Below, one piece after another: positions 56,601 through 64,000 of a DNA stretch of 64,000 nucleotides. Numbering within the stretch: the stretch's first letter is position 1; each line of letters begins with the position of its first letter. The notes below the pieces were generated by a model. The model saw only the letters and a program-made list of their open reading frames with translations, searched no databases and was not told the origin of the DNA. The stretch is from Microglena sp. YARC (Eukaryota > Chlorophyta > Chlorophyceae > Chlamydomonadales > Chlamydomonadaceae): NCBI GenBank assembly GCA_022414725.1, contig CM039464.1:45294312-45358311 (forward strand), given 5' to 3'. A program made the position numbers and the translations under genes.

Positions 56601-59600
56601 AGGGAGGGTGAGGGGGGTTGAGGTGGGTTGGGGAGAAGAGTGAAGGTGGCCAAAATAGGTGGGAGCGGGTGGGGTGGTAGGGGGAAGTGATGAGCATGAC
56701 AAGGTCGAGGGGCTTGATCTTGTCCTCGATGAATCCAACTTTAATTGAGCGGTCCAATTCCTGCCAAGGGAGAGGGAGGTGGGTGGGTGGGAGGAGGGGT
56801 GAGGGGGGAGGGGGAGGAGAGTGAAGGTGGCAAAATTAGGGGTGGGAGGGTGGGTGGGAGGGGGCAGTGATAAGCATGACAAGGTTGAGGGGCTTGATCT
56901 TGCCCTCGATGAATCCAACCTTGATTGAGCGTCCAATTCCTGCCAAGGGGAAGGGAGGTGGGTGGGTGGGAGGAGGGGGTGAGGTGGGGTGGGGAAGAGA
57001 GTGAGGGGGCCAAACTAGGGGTGGGAGGGTGGGTGGGAGGGGGTAGGGTGAAAGGTGGCAGTGATAAGCATGACAAAGTTGAGGGGCTTGATCTTGCCCT
57101 CGATGCATCCTACCTTGATTGAGCGGTCCAATTCCTGCCAAGGGTGAGGGAGGGTGAGGGGGGTTGAGGTGGGTTGGGGAGAAGAGTGAAGGTGGCTAAA
57201 ATAGGGGTGGGAGGGGTGGGGTGGTAGGGGGAAGTGATGAGCATGACAAGGTTGAGGGGCTTGATCTTGCCCTCGATGAATCCAACCTTGATTGAGCGGT
57301 CCAATTCCTGCCAAGGGGGAGGAAGGTGGGTGGGTGGGAGGAGGGGTGAGGGGGGAGGGGGAGGAGAGTGAAGGTGGCCAAACTAGGGGTGGGAGGGTGG
57401 GTGGGATGGGGCAGTGATAAGCATGACAAGGTTGAGGGGCTTGATCTTGCCCTCGATGCATCCTACCTTGATTGAGCGGTCCAATTCCTGCCTAGGGGGA
57501 GGGAGGGCGAGGGGGGGTGAGGAGAGTGAAGGCGTCCAAACTCCTTGAGCTTGAGGCCAATGTAGGGTTGTAGGGATGAGCATGACGAGGTTGAGGGGCT
57601 TGGTCTTTCATGGTAACCTCCTTCAAGTCAATCCCTAACCCTACGCTCACCCCCTGACCCTCATCCCCTCACTCTAAACCCACCCCTTGAGTCAAATCCT
57701 AACCCTCACCACCTAACCCCAGGACCTCACCCCCTCACTCTAAACCCAGCTCTTGAGTCAATCCAGCCTCAGATTGCATGGTACCCTGCTTCGAGACACC
57801 CCTAACCCTACCCTCACCCCCTAACCATAAACTCCTCACTCTAAACCCAGCTCTTGAGTCAATTCAGCCTCAGATTTCATGGTACCCTGCTTCAAGACAC
57901 CCCTAACCCTGTATGTATGTTACAGTCCAGGGGTAGGCCAAATAGGCTAAAGGACTTGCCCAACCGTATAGGAAGGACTTAAAACGAAGAAGCACTGATG
58001 AACTGAACCCCAAGCAATTGTTTAATCGACAAGGGCCCTGAGTTCGTGCTACAGTGATAATTTAATTATACAAACTAACGATACCCTCACCCCCTAACCA
58101 TACCCTCACCCCCTAACCATACCCTCACCCCCTAACCATACCCTCACCCCCTAACCATACCCTCACCCCCTCACTCTAAACCCACCTCTTGAGTCAATTC
58201 AGCCTCAGATTTCATGGTACTCTGTTTTGAGTCACCCTGGGCCTTCTTGACAGAGCCCTGCAGCGAAGCCTTCAAAATCTCTTGAGCAGCTTGTTCGGCA
58301 CTGCCGGCGACAATGGTGTTGGGCTCTGGCGTGCCTGGATTGGTCACGGAGGCGATTACCGCTGCACTGGTCCTGTATGCATGTATGTGTGTATGTAAGT
58401 ATGTATGTATGCATGTATGTATGTATGTATGTATGTATGTATGTGTGTATGTATGTATGTATGCATGTACTAGTACATTGCCCGTGTGGCCGGTGGCCAA
58501 CCCCCACCCACCCAGGTCCATTGGCCTGCTCAGGGTAACAGAAGGGGTCAGGCCCTTGTATGCCCCCCCCCCCCCCCCCCCCTCCCCTCCCCCCCCCCCA
58601 CACACACACCACACCACACACACATACCCTCTCTCCCTTCACATGCACCCAGTCAAAGTATTTCCCCATTTGCAACTGAAATATATAAAGCATGCCCCCT
58701 TCTCTTCCGTACTCTATCCCCCCTCCCCCCCCCCCCCCCAAACCCCAAACCCCAAACCCCAGGACCTGCACGTTCCCCTGCCCTCACCTAAATATACCTG
58801 CCCCCCATCCCCAGTGCCGCACCCTCTCTCTCTCCCCTCTGAACCCCCCAGCCCCACACACCTCCCAGCCATCTCCCCGTGCGACCCTCCCTACCCCCCC
58901 CCCCCCCCCCGCACCCACATACACCTCTCTCCCTTCCTCTTCCCCTTCACTTAAGCTGTGGCCCCCCACCCCTAGCACACATACAATTCCAACCCACCCC
59001 TAGCCAGATCAACAGTATGCCTTACTTTTTCTGACCTCTCCCTGCCCCTATCCTCACCCCATCCACACACACTCCCCCCCTACCCCCCCACCGTCCCTTT
59101 CCCGAACGACCGAATCGCACGCACACTTACCTCCCTTATCTTTACCTCGGACACTGCACTCCAGCTGTGGGCTGTGATCGTGCGAAAATTGGAGGCTGTG
59201 TATTGAACCGACAAAAAAATGCAAACGCTCTGATTCCGATCACGCCAAGAGCACCGGTTCTGCACGATTGCAAAGCTACAAACGTGCAGCTTCTTCTGGT
59301 GCATTGGCCCAGTTTGGAAAACTTTGCCTTACATCTGGTCAACCTTGCTAAAGCTAAATTCGCAGGGCCTCGTTAACAGCCCCGCGCCGTAGTGGGTCAG
59401 CAGCACGGGCAAGAAGTTGACGCTTGTTAATCTCGTTCATTTCCTCAACGCTCAGGCGAGCTCGCCTTGCACGACGGCTTGCAGTGTCAGCGGCTCTTCT
59501 GGCATACAATATCGTTGTTTGGTGCTGCATGAAGGTCTCGAGAAGCAATAGGTTGTACACTTACAGTTCGAGCGCCATATAAGCGTCTGTTCAGGACGAA

Positions 59601-62600
59601 GTCTACCAAGGAGTTATTAAATTCTGGCAGGCATGATGCGGGAGCCTGTTCCGGATCGCGAATCGCAGGGTAGGATAGGGTATCGCAGGATAGAGCGGAC
59701 AGGGCAGAAAGGGCAATGGCGCGCAGGTGTAATCTTGATGCGGAGGAGTGGAAGTTGCACGCTGAAAACTCAACTGGGAATTTGAATTTACGCACTCGAA
59801 GTTGGCTCAGTCAAGATACGCTATTAGTAACCCGCTAATTCAGCCGATAGCCAGGGTGGGGAGTTGGGTGATACGCTATTAGTAACCTGCTAATTTAGCC
59901 GATAGCCAGCTAGCGTCGGCATGTGGGAATCCATGTATGTCTACATATATAATGATGTATGTATGTATTATTATGTAACCTCTTATAAGCAAGATCTCTA
60001 TAGACCACTAAGATGGGATATTATAGCAATTCAGAGGATGCTATGGATTTGGGTCTTGTAGTTTGCAGCTCGTACCTCCACTTTTCAGGCACAATTTCTG
60101 ACAATTCTCAGAATTTACAGAATTCTCAATTCTCAGGCCGACAAGTTATATGTCGCCTGCAACGCTAAAAATGGCGGAGTGTGATCGCGACGGAGCAACA
60201 GGTGGCAGCGGAAGCGAGTTAGATACGAGACCATTGGCTGACGTGACAGGCTTTATCGCGGTCAGACAGACAGATGGTCGGTCGGACGGACAAATGGGTA
60301 AACATGGGGGCTCACGCCCTCCAGAAGGGGGGCTCCGCCAAAAAGTCAGAATTCTCAGGGCAAATCCTCAAGTTCGAGATACGAACTACTAACTACGAAG
60401 AATTTTGAAAAAACAAATCCAAATTATCTGCCGAATTGCTATCAACGATTCTCGACTCACCTGATGGAGCCCTTGGGAATTGACCCACCCTTGATGGGAA
60501 TTGAGCCACCCTTGCTGGGGATTGAGCCACTCTTCAGGGGAATTGATCCACTCTTGAGGGGGATTGACCCATTCATGTTGGGTGTGTTTGCTAATCTAGA
60601 GGCCGCCGTACTGCCAGGGGAGGTGTTCAGAAGAGGGTTCGCCCTGCACATGGTTTGGTTGGAGGACAGAGTGGTTGTCTGTGGTTGGTTGGTTGTGAGT
60701 GGTTGGTTGCACGAGGTTTGGGTTGGAGGACGGATTGGTTGTCTGTGGATAGTTGGTTGGATTCTTATTCGGGTGGTTGGTTGCTTGCTTGCTTGCAGAG
60801 GTTGGTTGTGAGTGGATGTATGGACCCTCCTCTCACATCCAACTTACATACGAGCATTGAGCTCATCCGTAATAGCAGTAACAAGGTCCTCCTTCTAGCC
60901 CTTCATCATATCCCCATCAGTCTCAGACCTCCCCACACAAATACACACACACCAGCCTCAACCACCAGCCTCAGACACCTGCTCCAACCACCAGCCCCCC
61001 ACATACACCAGCCCCAAGCATCCCCTCCCATCCGGCTTACATACAAGCCATCAGCTGGTCTCTAATAGCGGCAGCAAGGTCCTCCTTTTTGCTCTTCATC
61101 ATATCTCCGCCAGTCTCATACCTCCCCACACAAACACACACACCAGCCTCAACCACCAGCCCCAGCCACCAGCGCCAACCACCAACCTCCCTTCCCATCC
61201 GGCTTACATGCGAGCCTTCAGCTGGTCTCTGATAGCAGCAGCAAGGTCCTCCTTTTTGCTCTTCATAAAATCCGCCTTTTCAGCAGGGGTCCTATTGCCT
61301 TGACCGTACGAATCGAGGCGAGGCGAGACGGCAGTTGCGGGGGGCGTGGGAGGTGGCATGGACGGAGGGGGCTTGTTGGTTTGCTTTGAGGAGAAGGGGT
61401 TAAAAAGGCAGGGGGGTGGGGGGTGGGTCAGGGTGAGGGGCATGGGAGGTGGCATGGACAGAGGGGGCTTGCTGTTTTGCTTTGAGGAGAAGGGGGGAAA
61501 AGGCAGGGGAGTGGGGGGTGGGTCAGGGTGAGGGGCGTGGGAGGTGGCATGGACAGAGGGGGCTTGCTGGTTTGCTTTGAGGAGAAGGGGTAAAAAGGCA
61601 GGGGGGTGGGGGTGGGTCAGGGTGAGGGGCGTGGGAGGTGGCATGGACAGAGGGGGCTTGCTGTTTTGCTTTGAGGAGAAGGGGTAAAAAGGCAGGGGGT
61701 GGGGGGTGGGTCAGGGTGAGGGGCGTGGGAGGTGGCATGGACAGAGGAGGCTTGCTGTTTTGCTTTGAGGAGAAGGGGTAAAAAGGCAGGGGGGTGGGGG
61801 GTGGGTCAGGGTGAGGGGCATGGGAGGTGGCATGGACAGAGGAGGCTTGCTGTTTTGCTTTGAGGAGAAGGGGGGAAAAGGCAGGGGGGTGGGGGGTGGG
61901 TCAGGGTGAGGGGCGTGGGAGGTGGCATGGACAGAGGGGGCTTGCTGTTTTGCTTTGAGGAGAAGGGGTAAAAAGGCAGGAGGGTGGGGGGTGGGTCAGG
62001 GTGAGGGGCGTGGGAGGTGGCATGGACAGAAGGGGGCTTGCTGTTTTGCTTTGAGGAGAAGGGGTAAAAAGGCAGGGGGGTGGGGGGTGGGTCAGGGTGA
62101 GGGGCGTGGGAGGTGGCATGGACAGAAGGGGGCTTGCTGTTTTGCTTTGAGGAGAAGGGGGGAAAAGGCAGGGGGGTGGGGGGTGGGTCAGGGTGAGGGG
62201 CGTGGGAGGTGGCATGGACAGAGGGGGCTTGCTGTTTTGCTTTGAGGGGAAGGGGTAAAACGGCAGGGGGTGGGTCAGGGTGAGAAGTAATGGGAGGGCG
62301 GTGATGATAGGTGTTGGGTGATGAAGGTATGTGCTGAGTGCTGGGTGTAGGGTGCTGGTTATGGCGCTGGTGCTGGTGCTGGGTGTTGGGTGTTTGGTGT
62401 AGGTGCTGGCAATGGTGCTGTTAATGAATACATGGTGCATGATGCATAACATGAATACAAGAACAAAATCCGCAGTACTGGTACTAACAATAAGCATCCT
62501 TCACACCACTACCAATGGCGCCTACACCCTACACCATACCCTACCCTAACCCCATAAATACAAAACTAACATGATACTAATATAAAAAGTAACACTCACA

Positions 62601-62660
62601 ACAGACAGGCGTGATGCCCTATCCTCTCCATGACCAAGGACTGCATCCGTAGCACTGGTG
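47648..62660 (-). CDS. Sterol 3-beta-glucosyltransferase, UGT80-like (5' end open)
   Basis: In-phase exons: about 62600-62660, 61208-61383, 60461-60643, 58186-58366, 56364-56588, 55416-55496, 53982-54164, 53143-53352, 50792-51209, 49071-49271 and 47648-48015. From exon 56364 onward they give 561 residues with the full family signature: LVMLITGTRGDVQPFIGIG, RVRIASHKIYRPFVEG, EFYPMGGDPK, AIIANPPAYGHSHCAEKL, HIIFTMPWTPTK, YIWSPSLVDRPKDWP, PPPVYIGFGS, and the donor-binding block HDWLFTKCSAVVHHGGAGTT followed by FFGDQPFWG. The enzyme transfers glucose from UDP-glucose to membrane sterols. Upstream exons are low-complexity (repeated GSIPLKS/GSIPSKGG) and not family-diagnostic. The last ~60 residues run into a dispersed-repeat sequence, so the stop at 47648 is less certain. 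Most introns consist of copies of adjacent exon edges. Confidence 0.9.
48030..48665. repeat. GGTTGGGTGAGGTGGGGAG repeat with a copy of the last UGT80 exon's 5' edge
   Basis: Units of 10-20 bp (GTGGGGAGGTGGTTGGGTGA) fill the intron. Embedded at 48215-48340 is a ~125-bp copy of the first ~40 codons of the terminal exon (minus-strand GISSTVDLLHRTIYGALVVG), including the acceptor GCCAG|GTATCTCC. It lies upstream of the parent exon (starts 48015). Confidence 0.88.
48752..48990 (-). repeat. Two copies of the 3' edge of UGT80 exon 49071-49271
   Basis: At 48752-48830 and 48908-48985 the minus strand repeats the exon end (RMSDLMQKEDG-like) and its donor CGGTAGGTTT. The copies are separated by ATTAAATTAGGTGATTCAAT spacers that also follow the real exon. 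They lie downstream of the parent exon. Confidence 0.88.
49272..50335. repeat. 1.06-kb GGGGTGGGGAGTGGTG repeat (UGT80 intron)
   Basis: Sub-units of 16 bp, with an ~80-120-bp higher-order pattern marked by GATGGTGTGGGGTTGGGGGG followed by AGCGGTGGG. G-rich on the plus strand, C-rich in the transcript; dense potential for quadruplex formation on the template strand. Confidence 0.92.
50450..50650 (-). repeat. ~190-bp copy of the 3' edge of UGT80 exon 50792-51209
   Basis: The minus strand of 50453-50640 repeats about 60 codons of the exon end, including the HHGGAGTTATGLLAGG-type block and the donor GTGGGTC. Identity to 50784-50975 is above 90 percent by eye, so it is a young copy. It lies downstream of the parent exon. 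Confidence 0.9.
51215..51365 (-). repeat. Copy of the 5' part of UGT80 exon 50792-51209
   Basis: GTTGACCTCCAAATTGATAG through CAGTCCTTGGGCCAGTCCAC copies 51110-51180 with substitutions. It is flanked by a GTGGGTGTGGATGTG repeat that begins right at the acceptor of the real exon. Confidence 0.8.
51425..53090 (-). repeat. Array of ~11 copies of the 3' edge of UGT80 exon 53143-53352
   Basis: The exon end plus donor (plus-strand CTCACCTTGGAATGATAGAG followed by TGCATGGGAGGTATGCTCCTTGTTCCATGTC) recurs near 53012, 52846, 52660, 52545, 52367, 52219, 52011, 51912, 51810, 51650 and 51430. Each is followed by a shared spacer (CTTGACTAGCTATGTATTGC and CTCATCCCCCCTCGAAGC). Spacing is 100-210 bp. Many keep a usable GTGAGC or GTAAGC donor but lack an acceptor. 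All lie downstream of the parent exon and make up the whole intron. Confidence 0.93.
53358..53640. repeat. ~26-bp minisatellite (GTGGGATGGGGATGGTAGTT)
   Basis: About ten units with the pattern GGGTGTGGGATGGGGATGGTAG begin at the acceptor of UGT80 exon 53143-53352. Confidence 0.88.
53740..53935. repeat. ~58-bp repeat (CACCCCACCAACCACCAACC)
   Basis: Three to four units containing CACCAATACAGCATACT and TTTGCACCCCACCAACC, in the intron downstream of exon 53982-54164. Confidence 0.8.
54195..54265 (-). repeat. Copy of the 5' edge of UGT80 exon 53982-54164
   Basis: GGGTCAGCCTACACACAAGC, CCCCCAGAAAGAGTCCAGGA and TCTTCCGCACCTGATGATGG copy 54117-54174, including the acceptor. Upstream of the parent exon. 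Confidence 0.85.
54290..55412 (-). repeat. CA/CATGCATG microsatellite with copies of UGT80 exon 55416-55496
   Basis: A (CACACAAACACACATGCATG)n tract of ~20-bp units spans 54440-55000. Around it, copies of the exon end (AAGGCATCTCCTATGTTCAA, ACCAGGCATGA) lie near 54313, 54390, 55025, 55120, 55195 and 55310. On the minus strand they read like GLDMEDALNQGHQVR and MPGLDIKDALKQRDQVRELL. Their donor side is CAG|GTGCGGGAG or CAG|GTGAGAGAG. Confidence 0.88.
55500..55945. repeat. GGT-rich tract with ~115-bp higher-order unit
   Basis: GGTGGTGGTGTGTCAGACGT followed by TTCGGTGGTGGTAGTGG and GTGTCAGATTGTTTGG alternate four times, embedded in (GGT)n. It begins at the acceptor of UGT80 exon 55416-55496. 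Confidence 0.88.
56060..56355 (-). repeat. AACATGAATTTAAACATGAA repeats with an exon-edge copy
   Basis: Units of about 13-26 bp. At 56243-56290 lies a copy of the exon 56364-56588 3' edge (ATCTTGGGGTCTCCTCCCAT, GGGATAGAATTC) with the donor changed from TTACCTTGG to CTCATCTTGG. Downstream of the parent exon. Confidence 0.85.
56590..57612 (-). repeat. Array of ~6 copies of the 5' edge of UGT80 exon 56364-56588
   Basis: The exon start (ELDRSIKVGFIEGKIKPLNL and on to VMLIT) with its acceptor recurs, ending near 56768, 56946, 57140, 57315 and 57495, with a truncated inner piece at 57535-57610 that matches the KLKEFG region. Spacers are GGGAGGGTGGGTGGGAGG-like. Period is about 175-195 bp. Several copies retain the TGCCAAGGG/GGCAG acceptor context. 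All upstream of the parent exon. Confidence 0.93.
57612..58180 (-). repeat. Copies of the 3' edge of UGT80 exon 58186-58366, plus a family-G repeat
   Basis: CTCTTGAGTCAATTCAGCCT followed by CAGATTTCATGGTACCCTGC repeats the exon's last ~17 codons at about 57748-57800 and 57850-57900, with a fragment at 57605-57640. CCTCACCCCCTAACCATACC spacers repeat beside them. A family-G element (GGGGTAGGCCAAATAGGCTA) is inserted at about 57925-58070. Downstream of the parent exon. Confidence 0.85.
58375..59060. repeat. GTAT/GTATGTATG tract and C-rich tract in UGT80 intron
   Basis: (GTAT)n at 58375-58470. From 58560 to 59095 the plus strand is C-rich, with pure C runs near 58566-58582, 58722-58738 and 58897-58910. 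Confidence 0.85.
59354..59795 (-). CDS. Possible nested gene fragment, two exons in a UGT80 intron
   Basis: Exon 59565 up to about 59768 ends RRLYGART|GTAAGTG. After a 30-bp-class intron with acceptor CTTCATGCAG, a second exon (about 59354-59535) reads HQTTILYARRAADTASRRAR, then LSVEEMNEINKRQLLARAAD, and stops. Both are in matching phase 0. No in-frame ATG exists upstream (the frame opens after a TGA; an acceptor TTTTCAG lies at about 59769), so it is at best a fragment. The RRARRARLSVEEMNEINKR texture recalls Arg-rich repeats found N-terminal in some mobile-element proteins, but I cannot assign it. The implied intron is very short, which lowers confidence. Confidence 0.28.
60150..60350 (-). 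repeat. Dispersed short repeat, family B copy
   Basis: Shares GGAGCAACAGGTGGCA, GCTGACGTGACAGGC and GGGGGCTCACGCCCTCCAGA with copies at 22160-22375, 31755-31960 (opposite orientation), 44640-44850 (opposite) and fragments at 14500-14590, 18190-18315 and 39595-39660. Length about 200 bp. Confidence 0.65.
60860..61120 (-). repeat. Two copies of the 3' edge of UGT80 exon 61208-61383
   Basis: Plus-strand TTACATACAAGCCATCAGCT (61038) and TTACATACGAGCATTGAGCT (60842) copy the donor and last ~25 codons of the exon (true boundary TTACATGCGAGCCTTCAGCT at 61204), with shared AAGGTCCTCCTTTTTGCTCT. Spacers contain CAACCACCAGCC. Downstream of the parent exon. Confidence 0.88.
61384..62300 (-). repeat. 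~115-bp tandem array of the 5' edge of UGT80 exon 61208-61383
   Basis: Eight highly similar units each contain the exon start with its acceptor. On the plus strand this reads GGGCGTGGGAGGTGGCATGG, ACAGAGGGGGCTTGCTGTTT and TGCTTTGAGGAGAAGG. On the minus strand it is CCTTCTCCTCAAAG|CAAAACAGCAAG, which corresponds to PPLSMPPPTP codons. Every unit keeps a pyrimidine tract plus AG. Upstream of the parent exon. Confidence 0.92.
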
Positions 62661-64000
62661 AGAACATCCTTCACATCGTTACCAACTGATCCCTACAACC
62701 TACATTCCTACACCCTACCACCTTCCCCTAACCCCATGAACACGACACTAACGTGATACCAATATAAAAAGTAGCACTCACAACAGATGTGATGCCCAAT
62801 CCTCTCCATGACCAAGGACTGCATCCGTAGCACTGGTGAGAACATCCTTCACAGCGTTACCAACTGGTCCCTACAACCTACATTCCTACACTCTACCACC
62901 TTCCCCCAACCCCATGAACACAATACTAACGTGATACCAATATAAAAAGTAGCACTCACAACAGACGTGATGCCCTATCCTCTCCAGAATGGAACACCAC
63001 ATCTGTAGGGCTGGTAAAGACATCCTCCACAGCGTTGCCAACTAGTGCCTACACCCTACACCCTACACCCTTACAATCTACACCCTACCCCAACCCCATG
63101 AACACAATACTAACGTGATACTAGTCTAAAAAGTAGCACTCACAGGAGACGGGCGTGATGCCCTATCCTCTCCAGAATGAAAGTCCGCATCTGTAGCACT
63201 AGTCTAGGCATCCTTCACACCGTTACCAACGGCACCTACACCCTACACCCCTACACTCCACCACCTAACCTAACCCCATGAACACAATAATCATGTGATA
63301 CCCGTGATACTCATATAAATAGTAGCACTCGCAACAGACCGACGTGATGCCCTATCCTCTCCATGACCTAGGACTGCATCAGTTGCACTGGTAAGAACCT
63401 CCTTCACACCGTTACCAACTGGTGCCTACACCCTACACCTCTACCCTCTACCCTAACCCTATGAACACAATAATAACGTGACACTAATATAAATAGTAGC
63501 ACTCACTGCAGACGGACATGATGAACTATCCTCTCCATGACCTAGGACTGCATCAGTAGCACTGGTCAAGGCATCCTTCACACCGTTACCAACTGGTGCC
63601 TACACCCTACACCTCTACCCTCTACCCTAACCCTATGAACACAATAATAACGTGACACTAATATAAATAGTAGCACTCACTGCAGACGGACATGATGAAC
63701 TATCATCTCCATGACCTAGGACTGCATCAGTAGCACTGGTCAAGGCATCCTTCACACCGTTACTAACGGCACCTACACCCTTACACTCTACACCATTACA
63801 CTCTAAACCCTACCCCAACCCCACGAATACAACACTATCGTGATACTAGTATAAAAAGTAGCACTCACAGGAGACGGGCGTGATGATGCCCTATCCTCTC
63901 TAGAATGGAAGACTGCATCGGTAGCACTGATAAGGACATCAGTCACACCGCTACCAACTGGTGCTGGTGCTAACATAACATGAGCACAAAAATAACATGA
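62580..64000 (-). repeat. ~180-bp tandem array carrying a UGT80 N-terminal exon edge and donor
   Basis: Eight units are marked by AAAAAGTAGCACTCACAACA at about 62587, 62772, 62949, 63133, 63320, 63495, 63670 and 63856. On the minus strand each holds an exon-like stretch (DVLTSATDAVLGHGEDRASR) ending in a GTGAGTG donor. The word ACTGGTGAGAACATCCTTCA is also shared. By the orientation rule the parent exon would lie at or beyond the right end of the window; the copy at 62600 may itself be the exon used. Confidence 0.88.

Noticed and set aside
17050..57910. Interstitial telomere repeats (CCCTAAACCCT at 17055, 51600, 52605, 57640-57910)
   Set aside because: Only one to three imperfect units each, mixed with other CCCTAA/CCTCACC words; they look like ordinary intron repeat drift.
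1..64000. CRISPR arrays, operons, prokaryotic regulatory sites
   Set aside because: Genes are spliced and dispersed; no array has regular unique spacers.

Overview
This is a eukaryotic nuclear window carrying intron-rich genes with GT-AG splice sites. Four genes can be assembled exon by exon with consistent reading phase: a long PP2C-type phosphatase (minus strand, 2.4-12.8 kb), a KD-type sugar-nucleotide/sugar-phosphate transporter (plus, 14.9-22.2 kb), a CGR1/CCDC86-like rRNA-processing protein (plus, 26.1-30.0 kb) and a secreted protein with three DUF3494 ice-binding domains (minus, 34.4-39.0 kb). A fifth, a UGT80-type sterol 3-beta-glucosyltransferase (minus, 47.6 kb to about 62.6 kb), is complete at its 3' end and open at its 5' end. 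The plant-like transporter and sterol glucosyltransferase, together with an ice-binding protein, suggest a green alga, possibly a prasinophyte from a cold or seasonally icy habitat. That assignment is inference.

Layout: 1-2.4 kb holds two minisatellites, a tRNA-like Pol III box pair and a dispersed repeat. 2.4-12.8 kb is the phosphatase, with introns packed with degenerate copies of its own exon edges, a CTTG/CTTT tract, GT/CA microsatellite and a 97-bp satellite. 12.9-14.9 kb has no convincing gene. 14.9-22.2 kb is the transporter. 22.2-26.1 kb and 30.0-34.4 kb are gene-poor and full of short dispersed repeats. 34.4-39.0 kb is the ice-binding gene, including a recent internal duplication. 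39.0-47.6 kb contains small repeats, an 834-bp TIR element, two weak exon candidates and an interspersed-repeat graveyard. 47.6-64 kb is the glucosyltransferase, with a possible gene fragment nested in one intron.

The most unusual signal is one shared rule. In at least three of the genes, introns contain tandem, decaying copies of the neighbouring exon edge together with its splice site. Copies of a 3' exon edge lie downstream of that exon, and copies of a 5' edge lie upstream. Arrays range from one to about eleven copies. This looks like repeated tandem duplication across exon-intron junctions as the force that builds the introns, and possibly creates some of them.

The genes do not form a pathway. 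Signalling, Golgi/ER transport, nucleolar function, secretion and sterol modification are simply neighbours.
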